DNA of 64,000 nt from Tethya wilhelma (GCA_964030475.1 CAXIPT010000002.1:4939087-5003086), one strand, 5' to 3'; counted from the first letter of the stretch, positions 21,901-34,900 are shown. Notes: generated by a model from the sequence alone, not told the origin. Made by a program: numbers and translations.

Positions 21901-24873
21901 TCTACCTCTCTCATGAGTTGTTCACTGGAGAGAGGCTCAAAAGGCTCTGTGGGATCTTTTCTCTTTGGGGGAAGTCTGTCTCGGAATTCTGCCACCACTC
22001 CATCAGCAAATAGTTTCCTACTTTGTTCCTCTTGTACATCATCTCCTTTCTCCTTCCAGAGCTCAGTGTCAAGAAGACGAGTGTCCACAGTGTCTACCAT
22101 CTTGTTTTCTATTCCACGCGTTGGATCCTGGTCAGGATTGAATCCCAATCCTACAAGAAGACGATAAACACTTGTCTTTCCGACTCTTGCTTGTCCGAGG
22201 ATGAGCAGGTTACAGCGAGGAATTTTCTTCTTTCCCTCCTTCAAAGCTTTCTTGTACAAGTCGATAGCTTCTTTGCCACGTTTTTTTATTTCAGGAGGAA
22301 TTACTGAAATGATTAATTGAGAGTTATTAATTTAATTTGATATAAGTTTGATACAACTTACTATCGTCACGTACGATGTTCCTTGCAATTACCCCATTCT
22401 GCAATAATTATAGAGATGAACAATGATACCACAAAGGAGTGATGCAGAGTTGACTATTGTACCATTATCAGCCTACAATCTATAGAAATTCATGCCAAAT
22501 ACGTGTGTAGTATTGTCATGGCAACTACTCCTGGAATTCATAGTACCCGTACCATAATAATAATTATAGCTATACAATACATGGACAAATAATTTGAACA
22601 CTATACTAGTTGTACTTTAAAGGCTCACTTTATTTTCCAATGTTTCCAATTTCCCGTCATCTCTTTGCCTCAAAACGGTTATCACTTCAAAACTGGACTT
22701 CTTGTAGGCAACATGGAGTGCTGAATTACCCTATACAATCATTCATGTCTACATCACATAACTGTGTGTATGATGCCATTTGACACGGAATTTATAAAGA
22801 GCACATTATTTAAAGCACACCTCTGAATCTTGAGCATCTATTGGACATTCCTTGTCCAAAAGTCGCTCGGCTATGTCTTTGGTATCATGTATGGCAGCAA
22901 CGTGAAGACCACTCTTTTTGCCATCATCTTTGTCTCTGTCCTTTGCACACAGAGATATGTCAGCACCATGAGCAATAAGAGGCTCTATGGCATGTTCACA
23001 TTGATACTCAGTGGCAACCAACAGTGGGGTATAGCCAGCCTAAATCATTAGTAACAATTAATAGGTGAAACATTAATGATTAGCTATACATAATACATAT
23101 GGGCATAGCTATATCATACCTTGTTACGCTGGTTGATGAGTTTGGTACGATCCTGTTCGCTGAGTAGACTGAGTAACTGCTCCAATATCTTCACATTTCT
23201 GCTAGCACTAGCATGGTGTATGACATTCCATCCTTTCTACATTATGATGGATCGTTAAACAAAGCTATCCGTTTAATCATGTGCGTGATATTTGATTACC
23301 CACTTACTTTGTCTGTGGCTGATATCAATTCAGGATATGCCTTGACAATTTTGCTGTGAGCAAAGACTGCATTGAAGCATTCGAGACTAGAACCTCTACA
23401 GGCAAAGTGGAGGACATTGCACCCTTTCTGTATGAGTCCATGCACAGGACAATATAGGCAAATAATTATGACAAAGCTACTAATCAAATTATAGCTGGTG
23501 TATGTGTGAAAATGTACATACCTTGCTTGTAGCTTCATACTTAACCAGGCCGGTTTGTAACAGTCTATCGACAATGTCAAAATAGCCTCCTTTGATGGCA
23601 AACATCAGAGGAGTCCATCCCTAAAATGAATTATGATACAACATTGCCATACCGAGTAATATATATGACACACCACAAAGTGGTTCAATAGTATACCTGT
23701 TGGTTTCTGCCATTTATCATCCATGGAAAGTCACTGCTATGATTCCTTCTCTTGGAAAATATCTTATGTTTGCTGGCAGCTTTCAGCAAGAGTTCAACAA
23801 TGTCTTTGTTGCCCTTGTTACAAGCAATGTGAATTGCACTGAGTTTATCCTAAATCAAAGAACAATGTGACAGTGATTGTTTCAATGGTTTTGTTGTAAA
23901 AATTATTCCCATATTTGGTCCCCACCACAAACTACGTCTGATCATAGAAAACCCCTCACATACCTTGTTTCTGAAAGCTGCTGAGGCTCCATTGTCCAGT
24001 AGTAGTTTCACCATGTCTTCTCTCCCTTCCTCACAAGCAATCATAAGAGGAGAATGAAAGGTGTAGGCAACTGGGACCTTGTTGGTGACCATGCACACAG
24101 TCATGTATAAACACAAAAACTTACCATAGCTAAACATAATCTCAACATAATTACCATGTATATTAACAGAATCCTTACATTAGGTACATTAAGGTCCTGC
24201 GGTACAAAGTCCAGTAGCCGTATGGTAACGGTGACCCCACCTTCATGATTAGCTCTGATGTGGAGGTAGTTTGGTTCGGCTTCCTGCGATGTCTGAACAG
24301 CTCTCTCGATTGGTTCTATGTGGCCACTAAGAACAGACTTCAAGACAATACTCTTGAGTCTCAGTCCAAATTCACTGGTATCATTTGTGGTAAATGGTTT
24401 AATTTTTGTATGCTTTCGTACAGGCGGTTTCACCTTAGACTTGACCTGCAAAATATTGGTGTATATAATAATTTATGTAGGAATAGAGAATGTTCACTTC
24501 TGCCTGAAATTTTTGATAGCTAGTGAATAAGCCTTTCATCAACAACACTATATTATACTTAAGTCTGTCTTACTGAAACTGCTTTTGGCTTAGCCTTAGA
24601 GACCGTGGCAGATCCGGCACTTTGAGTCACTGGTGGTAGCATAGGTGCATGAGAGATGTATGTCACAAATGGATTAAACATCATCAAGTCATCCTCATCC
24701 AAGCCATAGTAATCATCATCACCATCATCCCAAGTATCATCATAAATACCTGTTCAAGTGATTATCAATATCAATTGCAATTATAGATTCTCTATAGATA
24801 ATATACTCTGCCTATATTAATTATCTATGATTCTCTTAGTCTACACGAACTTACCAAAGTAATCGTCGTCCAT
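18990..24873 (-). CDS. Gene D: ANK-ROC-COR-Death protein, 3' end in gap
   Basis: Sixteen exons on the minus strand: 24855-24873, 24574-24749, 24179-24445, 23964-24077, 23697-23849, 23522-23620, 23308-23427, 23120-23236, 22821-23039, 22629-22730, 22362-22398, 20675-22303, 19902-20607, 19570-19834, 19350-19493, and 18990-19272 (cut by the gap). Lengths equal those of gene B exon by exon, except a merged and shorter N-terminal part. About 1480 residues are visible. The protein starts MDDDYFGIYDDTWDD (very acidic). Ankyrin repeats follow, then the P-loop GQARVGKTS, an insert of about 200 residues, DFAGQPEYRPMHH, VGTHRAPKD, COR, CTNC/CTNC pairs, and most of a Death domain. It is the closest relative of gene B in this window by eye, and the two face away from each other's 3' ends across the gap. 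The ATG is supported by matching short first exons in B and H. Confidence 0.9.
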
Positions 24874-24900
24874 CTTTAGTGAGCGGATCGCGGAATGGTT

Positions 24901-24953
24901 TAAGCCCCACCCCTGTTGAATACGACTTTATGGTAGGTGCGTGCGCATGCGCA
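24901..24953 (-). promoter_or_regulatory. Putative gene D promoter: GC box and NRF1 palindrome
   Basis: Upstream of the gene D ATG are a CCCCACCCC GC-box-like site (about 24905-24913) and TGCGCATGCGCA (24942-24953), a perfect NRF1-type palindrome. The same arrangement is seen before genes B and H. Confidence 0.55.
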
Positions 24954-25111
24954 TAACCGCTGTCCGGATGTGTTATCAATTTCCGGGATCCGGGAATTCA
25001 TAATTATATCATGTAATCAGAGCCGGATTATCCATAGTTGTCTCCTAGCTGTCACTAAAAAATAATTATAACAGGGCTATAGTAGCCCTGTTGCATTATC
25101 TATGCTAGAAG

Positions 25112-25930
25112 TAAGGTAAAACGGGGTAATTTCGGTCACGGTTTATTTCCGGTCACTTTGTAAACAAATCACTCTCAGCTACAGACAGAGGACTTTTGCT
25201 CAAAGCTGAAGTGTTCCACATACTGTGGCACTACTCAGCTGTCTCTAGCTCCCTTGTTCTAGTTCATCGTTGTTTGTTCTAGACGGGACAGTAAATAATG
25301 TTCCTTGTAGTCTTGTTTGCAAAAGCGCCACAATCTACCAAAACTTCAGCACTTTAGCTCTCCTTCTCAAACGAAGGGCAGCAGCGGCAATATGACAGCA
25401 CTACAAAAATCTCCAGTCCTTTCTGGTATTACTACACCCCTACTTTCTTGTACTGGTGCTGCAGTCTGGTAGCGGGAGGTCAAAGTCTCAGTACCGTATG
25501 TTATCGCAAAATAGAACAATGGCGAAAATTTCGAAATTATGACAGTTCAGAACAATACAAAAATACAAACAAAGAAATACTGCTATATATTATCTCATTT
25601 TTTCATAGTAATCTAAACAGGCCAACAAACTAATGTGGGGGCATATGGTTCGCAAATTCTGACTCATGGCAGTTGCTGAGCTCATCTTCACTGGGTGACC
25701 GAAAATACCCCCAAAAATCAATTTTTCCGAATATTGAACGAGGATTGTAAACCACGAAAGATTTTCCACTTAGAAGCAAGTGATCACGTCAGGTTTTTTG
25801 CTGCAAGATACTAACATAGTGTAGTACCTCACGCAGGCCCAGGAAGAAGTTGGACCGTCTAGTGAAGAAGATATATTGCTTCGAATTTCAACTAGCTGAA
25901 GAGTGACCGAAATTACCCCGTATTACCTTA
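25112..25930. mobile_element. TIR transposon remnant, about 820 bases
   Basis: The left end TAAGGTAAAACGGGGTAATT continues into TCGGTCAC; the right end is its reverse complement with two or three differences. TA is found at both borders, which suggests a TA target site. An internal copy of the terminal motif (GGTGACCGAAAATACCCC) lies near 25696. No transposase frame is seen. It fills the space between genes D and E. Confidence 0.65.
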
Positions 25931-25949
25931 GCTACAGAACATTAACATT

Positions 25950-26717
25950 TTAAATGCTCAGTGCTTTTTTAAGGTTATCGGCTAGACTTTTAAGTTCCAG
26001 ATCATAAAGTAACTCAACGAGTCCATCCCACGTCACAGGGTAGTCTTCTGAGCAAGCACCATCCAGCCACTTGGTAAAGACATCACAACAGCATTCAGTA
26101 AGGTTTTCTCGGCAATTAATTTCTATTGCATCAAGCTGAGATCCTTCGATTTCAAGCATTCTTCCAGCCTCTCTCCATTTTGGACTCACTGTACCTATGA
26201 TACGAAGTGGTTTCTGAATCAGTCCCTTTTCATCTTTCCACTTGATGATGGTGAGGGTTTTGAGGGTAAGAGGCTTTGAGCTTGAAAGCTGAGTAGAAGG
26301 AATTAAACCTAAATTTGAGGAAGAGGGTGGTAGCTGCACATGCAATGAATGACTGTCAGAAACTTCATTTCCAGAATCAGCCCGAGAGTCTCCACTAGTT
26401 CTACTCTCAGTAGGATCAACTTCCCTCTTTAGCTCACTAGCTAGCTCGGTAAGGTTCAGTTCTTGAAGGATAGCAATAAAATCATCAAAGTGAGCATCAC
26501 TTTCCTTAATTTTGGGTAAGATCTGACTCATGAGGATACTAGCCCTGTCATATTCATGAGCGTGAGGGTTCTCTGCTTGGGTTTTGTTATAGTTAGAGAT
26601 GAGAGACTTTGAAAGAGCAATTACAGCAAATTTCACAACAAATGGACTCACAGCTTCCACTAGACGAGGAAAGTTTCGAACAAACACTTTATATCGAACA
26701 TTCTCGAGTTCTTCCAT
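25950..26717 (-). CDS. Gene E: CARD-like plus Death domain adaptor (255 aa)
   Basis: A single-exon frame from ATG at 26717 to the stop at 25950. Residues 5-97 are a helical domain (VFVRNFPRLVEAV ... HFDDFIAILQELNL) shared with gene I; its size and helix pattern suggest a CARD or related death fold, but this is by eye. A Ser-rich linker (about 100-145) leads to a Death domain (about 150-255). From SSSKPLTLKTLTIIKWKDEK onward this domain is nearly the same as in genes B and D, including PTECCCDVFTKWLEG-type and SWAGLVELL-type helices. CARD plus Death in one short protein is the layout of the CRADD/RAIDD adaptor. It could bind ANK-ROC-COR-Death proteins by like-with-like Death contacts. The lack of an intron at the Death border, where the large genes have one, suggests fusion by a processed or gene-conversion event. 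Confidence 0.85.
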   Translation of the reverse strand: MEELENVRYKVFVRNFPRLVEAVSPFVVKFAVIALSKSLISNYNKTQAENPHAHEYDRASILMSQILPKIKESDAHFDDFIAILQELNLTELASELKREVDPTESRTSGDSRADSGNEVSDSHSLHVQLPPSSSNLGLIPSTQLSSSKPLTLKTLTIIKWKDEKGLIQKPLRIIGTVSPKWREAGRMLEIEGSQLDAIEINCRENLTECCCDVFTKWLDGACSEDYPVTWDGLVELLYDLELKSLADNLKKALSI

Positions 26718-26888
26718 AGCGGCATAACGGCGTAGGTAGTTGGGGGGGGGGTCAAGCGCGTCAACATAAAGCCACGCCCCATTTTGGTTTTCCGGATCCC
26801 GGATCCCCGCGCTTGTACATGTACTGTTCCGAAGAAGGAGGGTCTAGCCTACAGCCATGACATTGTGTAAACACAAGACATTACAGTC

Positions 26889-28390
26889 AGTGTTTAGTGC
26901 TTTTTAAGATTATCAACTAGATGAAGTTTCAGATCATCAAGTAGCTCAATAAGTCCAGCCTATAACACGGGGTGTCTTCTGAACAAATAGGAGCCTTCCA
27001 GCCACATGGTAGAGTAAGCCACCAATTATCGGCCACCATCGAATTCGGACGCGATTTTTGACCTACCAGCTGGTGCAACTACTCCAAGTTTGGTACCACA
27101 AGATAGCCCATGAAAAGTTACACTGGGTTGTGCAGACTTCAAGCCCCGCCCACTCACCTGTAAGGTTTCCTGACGTCATTTAGCGCTGGCCGAAGAAAAT
27201 CAACAATCGGCCATAAACCATCATATATCGGACTGCAGCTCAAAAAACCCCTAAAACTTATGGTTGAGCTACCAAATCTGGAAATCAAGAAGTTCAATCT
27301 TCCTGCTACTGATATTCCAAATGGGGACCTGATTGCAAGTATCACCGTCTCTAACATAGCTGTCATATCATCGTGATCGAGCGATCAATAATCGGCCACC
27401 TATTTTCACCATTTTTACTGAATTCTGCCATCTACGGTAGATGCAAGCGAGATTTGAGGCAGTAGGCATGTAGAGTAGCTTATTGTTAGCTTCTGTATGC
27501 AGTTTGAAGTTGCAATGACCAACTTTATGCAAATTGTCCATTTATTTCCTAGTCGCACCTCTACGAAGCAATAGACTGTACTCCAGTCTACATCGATATG
27601 GGTGCGACTAGGAAATAAATGGACAATTTGCATAAAGTTGGTCATTGCAACTTCAAACTGCATACAGAAGCTAACAATAAGCTACTCTACATGCCTACTG
27701 CCTCAAATCTCGCTTGCATCTACCGTAGATGGCAGAATTCAGTAAAAATGGTGAAAATAGGTGGCCGATTATTGATCGCTCGATCACGATGATATGACAG
27801 CTATGTTAGAGACGGTGATACTTGCAATCAGGTCCCCATTTGGAATATCAGTAGCAGGAAGATTGAACTTCTTGATTTCCAGATTTGGTAGCTCAACCAT
27901 AAGTTTTAGGGGTTTTTTGAGCTGCAGTCCGAAATATGATGGTTTATGGCCGATTGTTGATTTTCTTCGGCCAGCGCTAAATGACGTCAGGAAACCTTAC
28001 AGGTGAGTGGGCGGGGCTTGAAGTCTGCACAACCCAGTGTAACTTTTCATGGGCTATCTTGTGGTACCAAACTTGGAGTAGTTGCACCAGCTGGTAGGTC
28101 AAAAATCGCGTCCGAATTCGATGGTGGCCGATAATTGGTGGCTTACTCTAAACATCTGACAACATCATTCGACAGGGTGTTTCATGGAAATCATTTCAAG
28201 AAACCACTTCGTATCTTGATACGTACCGTGATTCCAAATAGTCTGGCCATGCAGCCAGACTAGATTCCAAAATGGAGAGCAGCTGGAAGATTGAACTTGA
28301 AGGTCCACGCGCCTCTGTGGTTTTCCCTTTTCATCTTTCCACTTTATGATGGTCAGGGTTTTGAGGGTAGCGGGTGGCTTCGGACTTAAA
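26889..28390 (-). pseudogene. Broken Death-domain exon, split by a foldback element and rearranged
   Basis: Bases 26889-27009 and 28151 to about 28195 together give the minus-strand 3' part of a family Death exon with several indels; the 1.1 kb element at 27010-28150 splits it. From about 28190 to 28310 the Death sequence is in plus orientation (KKPLRI..., PKW-like), and from about 28311 to 28390 it is minus again (KTLTIIKWKDEKG-like). A 22-base palindrome (28241-28262) sits inside. It cannot code and is a rearranged relic. Confidence 0.7.
27010..28150. mobile_element. Giant foldback element, about 550-base arms, TA target site
   Basis: The left arm (about 27012-27559) and right arm (about 27601-28148) are reverse complements with almost no differences (one seen, near 27229), around a spacer of about 41 bases. 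Ends are GAGTAAGCCACCAATTATCG and its complement. TA flanks both sides, and removing the element rejoins the pseudogene as CACATGG-TA-AACATCTG. The end motif AATCGGCCACC also recurs near 27395. Each arm has a 70-codon frame, but no transposase is recognisable. Near identity implies recent insertion or ongoing conversion. Confidence 0.85.
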
Positions 28391-28395
28391 GGAGA

Positions 28396-28923
28396 TGTAT
28401 CATGTACACTAGGATCACTACCATTTGATATATAACATCTACTAGTCAGATGGAAACATCGAGGGGTGAGTCTGCATGAGCAAACCGATCAGCATCTAGC
28501 ATCAGGGTTGCTAGCTAGCTCAGGGAGAGTCAGGCCTATAGTCTCCTGCATCATCTGCATGGGAACGAGACTGAAGTATAGCAAAAAAATTACTCTGCAA
28601 GCTTAGTGTGCTTCACTGCGATCTAGTTTGACATTAAATTTTTTTGCTAGGTTTGACCAATATCATCAAGTTATATCTATGCTGCAAGTTAATTCGTGCA
28701 TATATATAGACCGATCTGATTCATTATAATAAGATATCATATGCTCGGGTGGAGCTTAGATTCTTTGATTTGGTAAAATGCAATGTCGTTAATAGTTAAT
28801 TGACTAGATATAGACTAAGTAGACAATTAGCCAACAGTATTTTTAACAGACAAAAACAAACTATAAGATACTAATTGCTAAAAAAACATGTAGATCTATG
28901 CAATTTCAGTAATTAATGCATAT
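28396..28923. other. Intergenic, no gene seen
   Basis: AT-rich sequence without a credible coding frame or repeat. It separates the relic Death exon from the 3' end of gene F. Confidence 0.5.
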
Positions 28924-31900
28924 CTAATTGCCAGGCTTTATCAAGATCTGCAATGCACTATCTAGTTCACCAGCTATGATCTCTTCTTTGATATCTTCCA
29001 GAAGTTCACGGAGTCCACCCCATGATACCAGGTAATCTTTTGAGCAAGAGCCTTCCAGCCAATTAGTAAAAATCTCACTACAACATTCATCAGGGTCATT
29101 TGGGTGTTTCATTGAGATTACATCAAGCCGGGATGTTTCGATGCCCAGATTTCTTCCAGCCTCCCTCCATTTGCGACTCACTTGCTTAATAATGCGAAGT
29201 ATCTGTCCTTTTCCCTGTTTATCTTTCCATTTGATTCTAGTTAGCAATTGCAGAGTAGGCTTTTCAAAACCTGTATCAGCAACCTGAACATCAACATAGC
29301 ACATTATATATCATGACCTCAAATCAGTTGTAATGAGATTCATATCAATATTGCTTACACTGATGTCTTGAGCAGTTTCTGTAGCTTCAAGGGGATTAGA
29401 GGAGTCTTCCTCCACTTGTGAACGTGGTTCACGAATACTGCCAGCTTCACTGTCAGCCTCATTTGTCTGTCCTGAGATAACTGTTGGCTCAGTAATCTGT
29501 ATATATAACATGTATTAAAAGCATGCACACACTTGGTAAGGTGGTCTGAATATAGTTGTATACTTGTGGTTTTAAAAGTTCATCAATGTTAAGAATTTTA
29601 CGGCACTTTTTGCGCTGTACTTTTTCCTTCAAATGATGCTCTCCTTCTGTATAATGAACATATCTCACTATTTCCTCTTTACCACAAGCACACTTGACAA
29701 GTGGCCCCCCATAGTATTTCAACCCTTGGAGGTTGCTCTCTTGGCAGATCCTCAAAAGATACTCTTTGTGCACTTTTTGAACGTAATAGCTTGGAGGTCT
29801 TTTATCATCTTCATTTGGTCTACAAAATGTCATTAAAAATTCAATATCAACTCTTAAAGTGATCATGGCATGGAATAAAACTTACAGAACAGATACTTTC
29901 AGCCTGTGCAGATTTTTATCTTGCTCAATTATCCAATTGCATTCATCAATGTTGTAGAACTGACAGCATGTGAGGTAATACTCATTATTTGCTTTGTCAC
30001 TATCAGGATCAGCCAGCATGATGCAGATGAAGCGGTGAAAGATTTCGTTAGGAAGAAACTTCTGAAAGTCAAAATAGAATCTGATCCACGGCAATTGACA
30101 GTCAGGCATTTCAAGCTGGTTTTCAGGAAGCTTGCAAGGCACTAAATAGAATTTTTCTGAGCTGTCATCAGCTGCTATAGCATCATCAAGGCTAGTTTGA
30201 CTTTGAGCATTTAACGTAAGAGCAAAGCTATCAGCCTCTGGGATTGGGAGGGGGTCAGTCTTAGCTCTTTGCAGCCGAGGTGGGCTAGGCACTGGATAAA
30301 TGAGGCAATTAGCTTGCAACATAAGACAAAGCTGGTTGAAGGATGCTGGACCACTATCGGGAGTGTACTCCTTCCAGCAAGCTTTTAGCAAGGTGGATGA
30401 TGCTCTCCCATAGGTGAGTAGATCTTGAACTTTTCTTCCTGGAACTCCTGGTAAACCAGAATCGTCCAACTCAAAGATAACCTTCATGACCTTGATCAGC
30501 CAGGCTGGATCGAGAATAACCAGATCTTCTAGCTGTTTCTGTTGCTCTTCATTCAGAAACAGCATAGATGCTTGCTCTGCAATACAAATAATATGTATTT
30601 TACAATCTATAAACACACATTGCATATATACTTACTGAGGTACACAATATTTCCTGTGTCATGAAAGAACTGGAAGGCAAGATTTTGAGCATCGGGATCT
30701 TTGATTCTGTGCTCTATCGCCCAACTCTGTATTTCTTCTAAGTTGATCACCATGGACTGAGATGTCTGCTTGCGATATTCTCTCTGACGCATCAGTTCTG
30801 ATTCAAACTGAAGCCAAATGATCGGATAATCTTCTTGGAGAAAGGTGAGATGACTTGAAATGTCTGCTAACTGCTTCTGAAGAAGTCTGACACCACTATT
30901 ATTTCGATCTTCATTATCTGTACCGTCAATGGAATTCTCTACAGCTACAAAGATCCGTTTGCTTCTTTTCATGCAGTGGATGTGATCCACACATCTGTCG
31001 TCTCTGAGAATTTCCTTCTTCAGCAGCTCATTGATTGCATCTAGTTCATCTTCTGTGATTTCCCGACCTTGTTTTGGATCCCTTGGTGCTCTGTGAGTGC
31101 CTACCAGACAAACTCTCCTCATTTTTTCATCTTCATCTCGTTCATCTTCATCAGGAGGGTAGATGTGGGTATGAATTGAGTGGATCCAATAGCGAATCTC
31201 CTCCAGTGGATTCCGGACAGCTTCATTATTTCCCCATTTTTCTTCAGCTTTAAGATAAAGAACCATATCTTGGAGGTTGAAGACGACCATGTACATTCCT
31301 CGTCTTCTGATGAAGCAGTGATGCATGGGACGATATTCTGGTTGACCAGCAAAGTCAAGAGTGTTGAAAATGAGAGATGGTTCTTTCTTTATGTACGTTG
31401 TAGATTTCAATTGCTTATTGATAAAAGAGCGGTCTTGACAATAGACTTTTGGTCCGGCATTGGCAAGATCTGCTACAGAGGATGCCAGTTTTTTGTTTCT
31501 ATACTGAGAAATATTTCCCACAAGTACGGCTACGGGTTTGCTTGGTGGAACTAAATTTGGTACTTCCACTTCTACAGCCTGTGTTTTGTGGGTCATTATT
31601 TCAGGCCTCTTCTTCAATAAGTGGAGGCTAGGTGGGTGTGAAAGAGATGCTGCAGTGGATACCTTAGGCATATCTGCTGCTTGACGAAGCTGCTGTACTT
31701 GATTTGGGACTTGACTCTGTAGTGTGAGTAATGTCTTTGCACGTAATGCTTCTACAGAATCTTTTGATACACTGTCAGATGGATTCTCCTTAATTCTCTG
31801 CTCATACTCAATCTCAAGTGTGATAGCTTCCACCTCCTTCATTAGTTGTTCATTGGAGAGAGGCTCAAAACGTTCAGTGGGATCCTTTCTCTTTGGTGGG

Positions 31901-34900
31901 AATTTGTTTCGGAATTTCTCTACTACTCCATTGGCATACAGTTCCTTCCTTTGCCTCTCTTGCTCATCATCATCTTTCTCTTGCCAGAGCTCAGCGTCAA
32001 CTGTCATATTCACTATTCCAAATGTCTGTTCATATTCAGAAATGAATCCCAACCCGACAAGAAGGCGGTAAACGCTCGTCTTTCCAACACATTCTTGTCC
32101 GAGGATCAGCAGATTGCAGCGAGGGATTTTCTCCTTTCCTTCCTTCAAAGCTTTCTTGTACAAGTCGATGGCTTCTTTGCCATACTTTTTGATCTCAGGA
32201 GGGATTACTGATTCATGCAGAAGAAAGAAACATTATAAGTTACAAATTGAAACTATTAATTATCACTTACTATCGTCTGGTGTAATATCTTTTGCAAGCT
32301 CTCCTCTCTATGGATGAACAAATTATGAATATGCATACAATAATTATGGTATCAGAATAGGGAAATTGCTATATGAAGTAGCCATGCAGCTCACTTTATT
32401 TTTCAAATTTTCCAGTTTTTTATCCACATCTCTTTGACTCAAGATGGTTATTACTCCGATGCTAGATTTCTTACTTGCAACATGGAGTGCTGAATTACCC
32501 TATAAGACATTAATAAGTATATCCTGAAAAAGATTATAATAATACATGAATTCAAAATTACAAAGCACACCTCATAATCTTGGACATCCATTGGACATTC
32601 CTTGTCTAGAAGTAGCTCAGCTATGTCTTTGGTATCATGTATGGCAGCAATGTGAAGACTGCTCTTCCCCTCACACACAGATATGTCGGCACCATGAGCA
32701 ATGAGAGGCCCTATGGCATGTTTACAATGATACTCAGTAGCGGTCATCACTGGGGTATAGCCAGCCTAAATTAAATCATGCAGTTGCAATGAAATAGAGT
32801 AACAGAATATAATTTTTATAATCAACTTTACAAAGTATGAGTATTATACCTTGTTTTGTTGGTTGATGAGTTTGTGCGGTCCTCTTCACTGAGTAGACTA
32901 AGTAACTGCTCCAATATCTTCACATTTCTGCTAGCACTAGCATGGTGTATGACATTCCACCCATTCTACATGATCATTGTAATATGGACCATATTGAACA
33001 AAGGTATATTCATTGCCAATGAATGAAATGTGTGACATTGCCGACTTACTTTGTCTGTGGCTGGTATCAATTCAGGATATGCCTTGACATTTTTGTAGTG
33101 AGCAAAGACTGCATTAAAGCATTCGAGGCTAGAACCTCTACAGGCAAAGTGGAGGACATTGCTCCCTTTCTGTATGAGTCCATTCACAGGACAATAATTA
33201 TAGGCACATAATTATGACAAAGCAATAATCAAAGTTAATAATAACTGGCGTATCTATGAAAATGTACATACCCTGCTTGTTGCTTCATACTTAACCAGGC
33301 CAGTTTGTAGCAGTCTATTGACAANATCTCAAGTGTGATAGCTTCCACCTCCTTCATTAGTTGTTCATTGGAGAGAGGCTCAAAACGTTCAGTGGGATCC
33401 TTTCTCTTTGGTGGGAATTTGTTTCGGAATTTCTCTACTACTCCATTGGCATACAGTTCCTTCCTTTGCCTCTCTTGCTCATCATCATCTTTCTCTTGCC
33501 AGAGCTCAGCGTCAACTGTCATATTCACTATTCCAAATGTCTGTTCATATTCAGAAATGAATCCCAACCCGACAAGAAGGCGGTAAACGCTCGTCTTTCC
33601 AACACATTCTTGTCCGAGGATCAGCAGATTGCAGCGAGGGATTTTCTCCTTTCCTTCCTTCAAAGCTTTCTTGTACAAGTCGATGGCTTCTTTGCCATAC
33701 TTTTTGATCTCAGGAGGGATTACTGATTCATGCAGAAGAAAGAAACATTATAAGTTACAAATTGAAACTATTAATTATCACTTACTATCGTCTGGTGTAA
33801 TATCTTTTGCAAGCTCTCCTCTCTATGGATGAACAAATTATGAATATGCATACAATAATTATGGTATCAGAATAGGGAAATTGCTATATGAAGTAGCCAT
33901 GCAGCTCACTTTATTTTTCAAATTTTCCAGTTTTTTATCCACATCTCTTTGACTCAAGATGGTTATTACTCCGATGCTAGATTTCTTACTTGCAACATGG
34001 AGTGCTGAATTACCCTATAAGACATTAATAAGTATATCCTGAAAAAGATTATAATAATACATGAATTCAAAATTACAAAGCACACCTCATAATCTTGGAC
34101 ATCCATTGGACATTCCTTGTCTAGAAGTAGCTCAGCTATGTCTTTGGTATCATGTATGGCAGCAATGTGAAGACTGCTCTTCCCCTCACACACAGATATG
34201 TCGGCACCATGAGCAATGAGAGGCCCTATGGCATGTTTACAATGATACTCAGTAGCGGTCATCACTGGGGTATAGCCAGCCTAAATTAAATCATGCAGTT
34301 GCAATGAAATAGAGTAACAGAATATAATTTTTATAATCAACTTTACAAAGTATGAGTATTATACCTTGTTTTGTTGGTTGATGAGTTTGTGCGGTCCTCT
34401 TCACTGAGTAGACTAAGTAACTGCTCCAATATCTTCACATTTCTGCTAGCACTAGCATGGTGTATGACATTCCACCCATTCTACATGATCATTGTAATAT
34501 GGACCATATTGAACAAAGGTATATTCATTGCCAATGAATGAAATGTGTGACATTGCCGACTTACTTTGTCTGTGGCTGGTATCAATTCAGGATATGCCTT
34601 GACATTTTTGTAGTGAGCAAAGACTGCATTAAAGCATTCGAGGCTAGAACCTCTACAGGCAAAGTGGAGGACATTGCTCCCTTTCTGTATGAGTCCATTC
34701 ACAGGACAATAATTATAGGCACATAATTATGACAAAGCAATAATCAAAGTTAATAATAACTGGCGTATCTATGAAAATGTACATACCCTGCTTGTTGCTT
34801 CATACTTAACCAGGCCAGTTTGTAGCAGTCTATTGACAATGTCAACGTGGCCTCCTTTGATGGCAAACATCAGGGGAGTCCATCCCTAAATTGAATGAGA

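Noticed and set aside
27154..28006. Twin 70-codon frames in the foldback arms as genes
   Set aside because: They are the same sequence in two arms of a palindrome, with no codon-like constraint visible or known motif; kept only as part of the element.
31811..34839. Real internal duplication of P-loop and ankyrin exons in gene F
   Set aside because: Same sequence including introns, separated by one N, with the ends in the middle of exons; an overlap of contigs explains it.
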